A stretch of DNA of 64,000 bases from Scilla litardierei (taxonomy: Eukaryota; Streptophyta; Magnoliopsida; Asparagales; Asparagaceae), in contig CM061142.1 in the NCBI GenBank assembly GCA_030789695.1, forward strand, positions 143,315,637 to 143,379,636, written 5' to 3'. Made by a program: the position numbers and the translations under genes. Below, piece after piece: positions 57,930 through 64,000 of this stretch (its first letter is position 1; every line of letters begins with the position of its first letter). The notes below the pieces were generated by a model. That model saw only the letters and a list, made by a program, of their open reading frames with translations, was not told where the DNA came from and did no database searches.

Positions 57930-57935
57930 AGTTTT

Positions 57936-57953
57936 TGGCACCGTTGCCGGGGA
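57936..57953 (+). other. Primer binding site of Athila-2
   Basis: TGGCACCGTTGCCGGGGA, one mismatch to the Athila-type tRNA-Asp site. Confidence 0.9.
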
Positions 57954-58084
57954 GGCGACAGTGTTTTATTCCCTTTGCTTGGTTATTTCTTTTTGTTTTA
58001 TTATTTTTTTCTTTTTTACTCCTCTATCGTGCTAATATTTCCATCGAACTCTGTTTTTCTTTGCTTGTACACGAGATCGACGGT

Positions 58085-60825
58085 GGATCCAGAGGATATT
58101 ATATTTGATCCGGAGATCGAACGTACCAAGAGGAGGATCAGAGCTGAGAGAAGGCACACTACAAAGGATACTTGTATGAACCGCCTGGAGACACCGGAAG
58201 AACTAGCGGCACGTATGGCGAGGATTATATCTATCAGAGATAGGTTACGGCCTAAGACCTCTTCCACCACTTCTTCCATCGCTATGCCAGAGTTGGCGAC
58301 AGATAAGAATTTTGAGCTCAAATCGGGATTGGTGGTCTTAATGCAACAATACCCCTTCCATGGGAACTCCCATGAGAATCCACATTATCACCTGCAGCTA
58401 TTCTTGTCCAAGTGCGCCACCTTTCAAATGCCGGGTGTTTCCATTGATGCTATCTGCTTGAGACTCTTCCCTTCACCCTCAGAGACAAAGCTTGATATTA
58501 GTTTAGGACACATGCGGAAGGGGTATTCACTACTTGGGATGAGTTGGCCAATGCTTTCGTGGATAAATTCTACCCGCCATCTAAGAAGGTGAAGATTAGG
58601 AGTGCGCTCATGTCCTTTAAGCAAGGACCGCAGGAGATCCTATACGAGGCATGGGAGCACTTCAAGGATTTACATCATCAATGCCCCCATCACAGCATAG
58701 AAGAATGGGAGCTAGTTCACAGTTTTTATAATGGACTCCAACCGGGCACGAAGCAGATCATAGATGCAACCGCCAACGGAGCCATTCTTTCCAAAACGGC
58801 GGATGAAGCTACGGCCCTATTAGAGGAGATGGCTACTAATAATCCACAATGGGGAGATGAGCGAGGACATTCTTCTAATTCTTTGAACCCCACTAGCATA
58901 TATGAAGCCAAGGCCGTAGCGGAGCTTTCGAACAAATTTGACTCTCTCCACAAGGTAGTGGAGAGATTGGAGAAGTATATCTCCGAGCCATATGGAGCTC
59001 CCTCTACATCTATGCCGGTAAGCAATATGAGCGATTGGCAAGACCAATCTCAACTCATGTTCGTAGGAGGAGAGCATGGAGAGGGGGCCTTGGAACAAGT
59101 GCAATATGTTACGGGGAACTCCGGTTATTGGGCCAACCCGGCCGCAAGGAACCATCCGAGATTTTCGTATGCAAATGATGAAGGAGCCCTAAACCCACTG
59201 CCGCCGCAACAACCTCAAGCTAGGCCTCCACCTCCACAACATCAATACCAACCAAGGGGGCGACCGCAACCAAATTACCCGCCTAGGCAACAAGCGAGAC
59301 CGTATAGGCCGCCCGGTTATAATCAAGGTTGGAGAGCTCCTACAATACCTCAAGCACACCAAAGATCGGATCATGAAGCTAGGGTAGAGGAGTTCATAGT
59401 GGAGGAAAAGAAGATAAACACTCAGTTGATTGCGCAACAAGACTCTCTGAATACCGTAGTGGCTCAACTAGCAGAGCAACTCACGTTGCTTAACAAAAAC
59501 ACCCAACAATTACCGGCTCAACCGGAGCCTAATCCACGGAATAATACCGGCCACATAAATGTTGTAGTGGCGGTCACAACTAGGGGCAGGAAGGATACTA
59601 CTCCCATCATGGTCCAAACAAAGGAGCCCGTGGAAGAAATCTTGGACGACAAGGAGTCGGCGATTGAGGAGGAGAGCCCAAAGGAGCCACAAGGAGGCGT
59701 AAATTCTGAAGTGAAGAAGCCCGACGAGGAGCACACCTACATGCCGCCGGAGCCCTTTCCACAACGGTTGGCGATAGCCAAAATTGAGAAGAGGCTCGCT
59801 AAGTTCCTAGTATATTTGAGGGGAGTAAGCCTCAACATACCCTTCCTAGATGCTATAATGGAGATCCCATCGTATGCAAAGTTCTTGAAGGATTAATATC
59901 GGGAAAGAAGAGGAGGGAGAAAGTAATGCTTGCCGAACAAGGAACTTGGTTCACCCGGAAGGAAAAGGCACCCGCGAAATTCAAGGATCCCGGAAGCATT
60001 TGCATCCCATGCACACTTGGAGGCATCCCATTGCAAAAGGCTTTAGTTGACTTGGGAGCAAGTGTGAGCCTAATGCCCCTTAGCATGTTCTGAAAATTGA
60101 ATAAGGGGACCGATTTGAAGCCAACCGACATGAGGATACAACTAGCGGATGGTCTGGTCACTAAGCCGGTAGGGATTGCGGAGAACATTCCGCTACAAGT
60201 TCCGGGAGGGATATGCTTACCTTGCGATTTCGTCGTTATGGACATCAAGGAGGAGGGCGACACTTCACTTATACTTGGACGCCTTTTCTTAGCCACCGAC
60301 GGCGTTATAGTCAACGTGCGAGAAGGAACGTTATCCTTGAATGTCGGGAACATCGAGGTTGAGTTCCACATACCCAAAGCCATGAAGCATATGCCCTACC
60401 AAGAGGAGTTAGACTATGTGGACCTCCTTGATGAGGTAATTGACGAGGCCATTCCTTATTCTATTAGCGCTCTCCATGATGACGGCCTTGAAGAAGGCCA
60501 AGCTTCCAGTGTTGAAGAGAAGTTGGAGGACCCTCCGGATAACTCCAGGGCCAATGATGAAGGCGACACTGAATTCGCAAGGATAAGGGAGCTTTGCAAG
60601 CTCTCAATGGCCAAGAATCCAAAGAAAGCTCCACCGAATAGAAGATCGGCATCACCAGTGAGAAGGAAGATTGGTGCTAGCTCAAGCTTGGAGGACTTAT
60701 CCCCCGACACTACTCAAGATGAGGGGGCGCCGAGGAAGGCTGACGAGCACCAACAACCAAATCCAAGTGGCCTTCCCGGCAAATTCGACAGGCATATCTC
60801 GTATGCGCCCAACATCATGCGCTAA
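58085..60825 (+). pseudogene. Athila-2 gag and protease, broken
   Basis: Structural gag plus a retropepsin-like domain. Gag starts at VDPEDIIFDPEIERT, with GTG where related gags have ATG. Core blocks FELKSGLVVLMQQYPFHG and WDELANAFVDKFYPP (retrotransposon gag), CPHHSIEEWELVHSFYNGL and EMATNNPQWG; a Pro/Gln-rich stretch follows (59190-59360). Protease region: VDLGASVSLMPLSMF with the catalytic Asp, then LILGRLFLATDGVI. Lesions: a shift near 58460, TGA and TAG just after it, a shift at about 59890 and TGA at about 60091. The tail (to 60825) is Ser/Asp-rich, ends YAPNIMR and is followed directly by DNA homologous to the post-pol region of Athila-1. Confidence 0.88.
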
Positions 60826-61155
60826 ACGAAAATCTTAAGGGGTCGAGCTCATGACCTTAAACGAGCGCTTGTCGGGAGGCAACCCGATGGTTTCATATCA
60901 TTTTTAGTTAATTTTCATTTTTATTCTAGATTTTTCTTAGTATTTAGAGTCTAGCGTCTATGAAAATCATGACAACGGGTCCTAATTTTCATGACAGGAG
61001 ATGGAGAAAGAGAGATCACTAATATGGAGGATGTCCAAGGCAAGGGAGAACACTTCAAGAACATGCTCGGGCCTCAGGAGAAGGCAGGGACTGACTAGAG
61101 GAAGAAAAAAAGAGAATGGAGCGAAAACAGAGAGCCGTTGCAGAAAACAGGGTGC
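60826..61155 (+). other. Post-pol spacer of Athila-2
   Basis: GGTCGAGCT and GGGAGGCAACCC correspond to the sequence right after the pol stop in Athila-1 (37920-37970). No gene. Confidence 0.7.
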
Positions 61156-61494
61156 CACTCGGCCGAGTAACATATGTCACGCGGCCGAGCAAAGACTCCA
61201 TTCGGCCGAGTGGAGTGCATATCAGGGTAGATCGTTCTGACCAACTCTCTGTTATTTTTTCGATTTACAGTATAATTTGCCACTCAGGCGAGTGACTTTT
61301 CACTCGGCCGAGTGAATCAGATACCTTGCACAAAATTGGTGAGTGGCTGAGCCACTTGGCCGAATGGAACTTATCCATTCGGCCGAGTGGAAAAAGTCAT
61401 TCGGCCGAGTCGTATTTCTGAAGATATTTCGAAAAAAATTTCACTCGGCCGAATGAACCTATCACTCGATCGAGTTGTATCATTCCTATAAATA
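61156..61494 (+). promoter_or_regulatory. Internal CTCGGCCGAG array with TATA box (Athila-2)
   Basis: About ten sites of the same motif as the Athila-2 LTR. The last, ACTCGATCGAGTTG, ends near 61477; TATAAATA at 61487-61494. Same place and design as the internal array of Athila-1. 61495-61817 is GC-rich leader that would precede an ATHILA ORF, now cut off by Sire-2. Confidence 0.75.
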
Positions 61495-61817
61495 AGCGCT
61501 GCGGCTGCGCGAATTTCGAAACGCGAAAAATATCCCAATTTCGCCCGAACCGCGGCCGCTTCTCCTTCCCCAATTGCCCAAACCGCAACCCCTCGCCCGA
61601 TCCGACCCTGCCGCCGGCCGACGTCGACCTCCGACCGACTCCAACGCCGCCGTAGCCGCACGCCGCCATAGCCGCACGCCGCCGTAGCCGACACAGCCCG
61701 TCACCGGTTACCCCGAAATCACCCCGAATTTCGATTTTCTCCTCTTTTCTCCTATTTTGTACGCCCATTGCGTCCCAAACTCAAATCAACCCCTATATAT
61801 ATCTGTTATCCCCTACC

Positions 61818-63795
61818 TGTAGTGACCCTGAGCTATAAGGAATAAACACTAGAGGTGGATGAATAATGTTTTATAGAATTATAAGGAATTTACGCCAAAT
61901 AAAACCCTAATTAACCAACAAATGCGGAATGAAAGAAATGAACAATAACACAAGAAAGAATGCAAAGCTAACATGCAATGTACCCTAGTTCGGTGCCACC
62001 CAAGTCTCCCCGACTTGTTCCCGGTGCCCTAATCCAGCAACACCCAGATCCCCTCTGGATACTCTAGTAAAACCACTAGAGCTTTCCTTTAGCCAACTTG
62101 CGGAAACCCCACAAGTGCAATCGACCTACAATCGATGTCCGTGTATACCACAACCCGAGAACACGCTAATACCTTAATCCCACAACCTGGAACTAAGCAC
62201 ACTCTCACAAACCGAGAGCAAAACCAAATCTTGGCTCCCACAACTTGGGATCAAGCCAACCCTCTCAACAACTGAGAGTATACAACAATTTATATTTATA
62301 TAGAATGAAATGTAAAGCTCTTACCACAAAATCCTATGCCTTGAGAAATACTTACCAATTTAGGGCAAGAATGGATTTTGAGGAAGTAGTTAGTACCAAA
62401 CCCTAGCTCCACCAAGATGGACAGCAATAGATGGCTCGGGTGAAGTTGGTGACTTTGATTCAAGCTCTTAGCTTGAGTAGCTCACAAAGAATGAGAATCT
62501 CCCTTGAGGAATTAGTGCTCAAAGAGTAATGGAGGGATTCTTATGAGATGAGAGAGCTTAGAAATGGAGTTGAATGGCTCTTCTCTTGGTTGTTAAAATG
62601 TCTCTAAAATCAGCCTTGAATCTCTGGTTTGAAGCAACTAAAACTTATATAGGAAGAGACAAAAAAAGTCACAAAAATCGTGGCATTAAATGCCCAACTG
62701 ATCTATTTTTGAAGCTGCTTAATCGGTCTAAGAAGGATCACTGACCGATTAGTTTTGCAACTAGTCGGTCAGTGAACCTTCTTGGACCGACTAGATGGTT
62801 GACAGAGAAGATGTTGAAATCATGGGTAAGCACTAGTCAGTCTAAGAAGGATCACTGACCGATTAGTTTTGAAACTAGTCGGTCTAAGAAGGATCATCAA
62901 CCGACAAGATTGACAACTAGTCGGTCTGTGAACCTACTTCGACCGACTAGATTAAATTTTAAACGATTAACCATCCTTCTTGAACCAACTAACTGGTCAA
63001 CAGTACAAAGGCTGAATTAACAAGTATGGCTAGTCGGTTCAAGAAGGATTTCCAACCGACTAGATCGTCATCTAGTCGGTTGGTTTTTCTACTTGAACCA
63101 ACTAAGATGCATATGAAGCCATTAAAAGAAGCGATAAGCTACGGGAAACAATCTAATGGCTTCTAAGGCAATCCTAGAGATAAGATATGATAGTTATGAA
63201 GATTTATAGGTAAGTAAGACTCAAGGCTTAACATTATACTAAACCGAAGCTAGAAGACATAAAAGTAAACACGACAACCCGTCTTCAAAGCTTCAACTTG
63301 AAGATTCTGAATCCCTCGACTTCAATAATACTCCTTGAGCTTCAACGAAGCTTCAGGCACGTGATCACACGCTTTAAGAAGTATTGGGACGTCGCTTGAG
63401 ATGTACAAAGTAATTTGGCGATGTTCTCCATAATTCTTCATGGTCTTGAGTCTTTTAGTTGTATGTCTTGAATGTCTCCAAGCACAAAGTCTTTGATCCT
63501 CAAGGTGTTCTTTGAAGATTTTGAATCATACATTCCTATCTTCTCTTTGGATTGAATCTCCATTCATTTGTTGAAGCCATTGGCTTGAGGTTTGAGGTAG
63601 CCTTTGAGTTCTTCAAGCCAATGCTTCACCTTTGTTGATCTACCAAGTCCTCCACTTGAATCAACACGTGTAGTCGCTTTTGATCTTCTTGAATCTAATT
63701 GGTGACTTTTTAGCTAACTGCAAACACATGAGTTAATCACAATGATTTGTGTTTGATCATCATCAAAATCAAGGTGGAGAGTCCAATACTCAACA
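61818..63795 (-). repeat. 3' LTR of Sire-2 (Sirevirus-like copia)
   Basis: 1978 bp. Minus-strand start TGTTGAGTATTGGAC at 63795 after the purine tract, end at TGTAGTGACCC (+) 61818. Collinear with the Sire-1 LTR outside the array (for example CCCCGACTTGTTCCC). No gene inside. Inserted in Athila-2. Confidence 0.85.
62643..63107 (-). promoter_or_regulatory. CTAGTCGGTC hairpin array with TATA box (Sire-2 U3)
   Basis: Inverted pairs with 8-nt loops at 62743-62770, 62857-62884, 62899-62926 and 63052-63083 (12-bp perfect stem). Same motif as the Athila-0 array. On the minus strand the array ends near 62719, and CTATATAAG lies at 62651-62643. Confidence 0.75.
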
Positions 63796-64000
63796 TTCTC
63801 CCCCTTTTTGATGATGCCAAACCAAATATAAACAAAACAAATAATTGTTCATTAAATATACTTACTCCCCCTGCAATGATGCCAATCAAGTTAATATCAA
63901 TAATCAATAGCATCATTAAGCAGTTAATAGTGTGTGTATCACATGAGGTTGTGTATATATCTCATGAATGACCATTTATAATATGCGTACACAATACAAA
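63796..64000 (-). other. 3' internal end of Sire-2 with polypurine tract
   Basis: 63796-63810 (-) reads AAAAAGGGGGAGAA, next to the LTR. The rest is AT-rich, non-coding and matches 18364-18500 of Sire-1. Continues beyond the window. Confidence 0.8.

Larger units (their letters stand above)
56148..61817 (+). mobile_element. Athila-like element Athila-2, gag-protease only
   Basis: 5' LTR, primer site, gag and protease (broken), then directly the post-pol region with an internal array. No RT, RNase H or integrase between protease and that region. Cut at 61818 by Sire-2, so the 3' half is outside or lost. The layout recalls TR-GAG-type non-autonomous elements. Confidence 0.8.

Overview
This window is plant nuclear DNA, most likely from a eudicot with a repeat-rich genome. 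The evidence is pervasive Ty1/copia and Ty3/gypsy LTR retrotransposons (including the plant-only Athila type), a Mutator-like element, a Helitron carrying fragments of recognisable plant genes, and plant-type GT...AG introns. I see no intact host gene. The window reads as several rounds of nested insertion.

Layout: 1-1775 (-) is a Tekay-like Ty3/gypsy remnant in which gag is fused to integrase. A minus-strand LTR lies next to it (about 2.0-2.8 kb, resuming at 11887-13603) and is split by a complete copia element (2796-11886, + strand) with 2.3 kb LTRs and an intact 1119-aa pol ORF but no recognisable gag. 13604-16580 (-) is the 3' part of an Athila-like element (Athila-0) with a broken ATHILA ORF. 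A minus-strand Sirevirus-like copia element (Sire-1) starts at 16581. It was later split by an 11.6 kb Helitron (18986-30606, flanks A/T, 3' hairpin plus CTAG) and by a complete Athila-like element (Athila-1, 32488-43380, 5-bp target duplication GCCAT). Sire-1 resumes at 43386 and ends in a pol fragment near 44.2 kb.

44.2-49.96 kb (-) is a decayed MULE with one recognisable terminal inverted repeat and a tandem array of exon-like repeats. 49.96-53.41 kb (-) is the leader and 5' LTR of a second member of the copia family. 53.41-54.72 kb is a piece of another Athila-like LTR. 54722-56120 is a truncated third copia LTR. 56148-61817 is a second Athila-like element (Athila-2) that encodes gag and protease but no reverse transcriptase. 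61818-64000 (-) is the LTR and 3' end of a second Sirevirus-like element (Sire-2).

The Helitron carries decayed exon fragments of at least six unrelated host genes: NOC2, an HD2-type histone deacetylase, a CCCH zinc-finger protein, a TBL/PMR5 protein, a ubiquitin-specific protease and a SEN1/UPF1-like helicase.

The most unusual feature is shared by nearly every LTR element here. Each carries, upstream of a TATA box, an array of short dyad-symmetric motifs whose sequence is characteristic of the element: CCGATCGG in Athila-1, CTCGGCCGAG in Athila-2, GACCGACTAG/CTAGTCGGTC in Athila-0 and Sire-2, CAGTCGACTG in Sire-1, GGTCGAGCG/CGCTCGACC in the 53.5 kb LTR, and GCGGGCCCGC-type in the copia family. 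In Athila-1, Athila-2 and Sire-1 a second copy of the element's own array lies inside the element, ahead of or at the site of its extra (env-position) ORF. Athila-0 (gypsy) and Sire-2 (copia) share an alignable array unit of roughly 76 bp although they belong to different superfamilies. This looks like a modular, fast-changing promoter cassette that moves between retrotransposon lineages.
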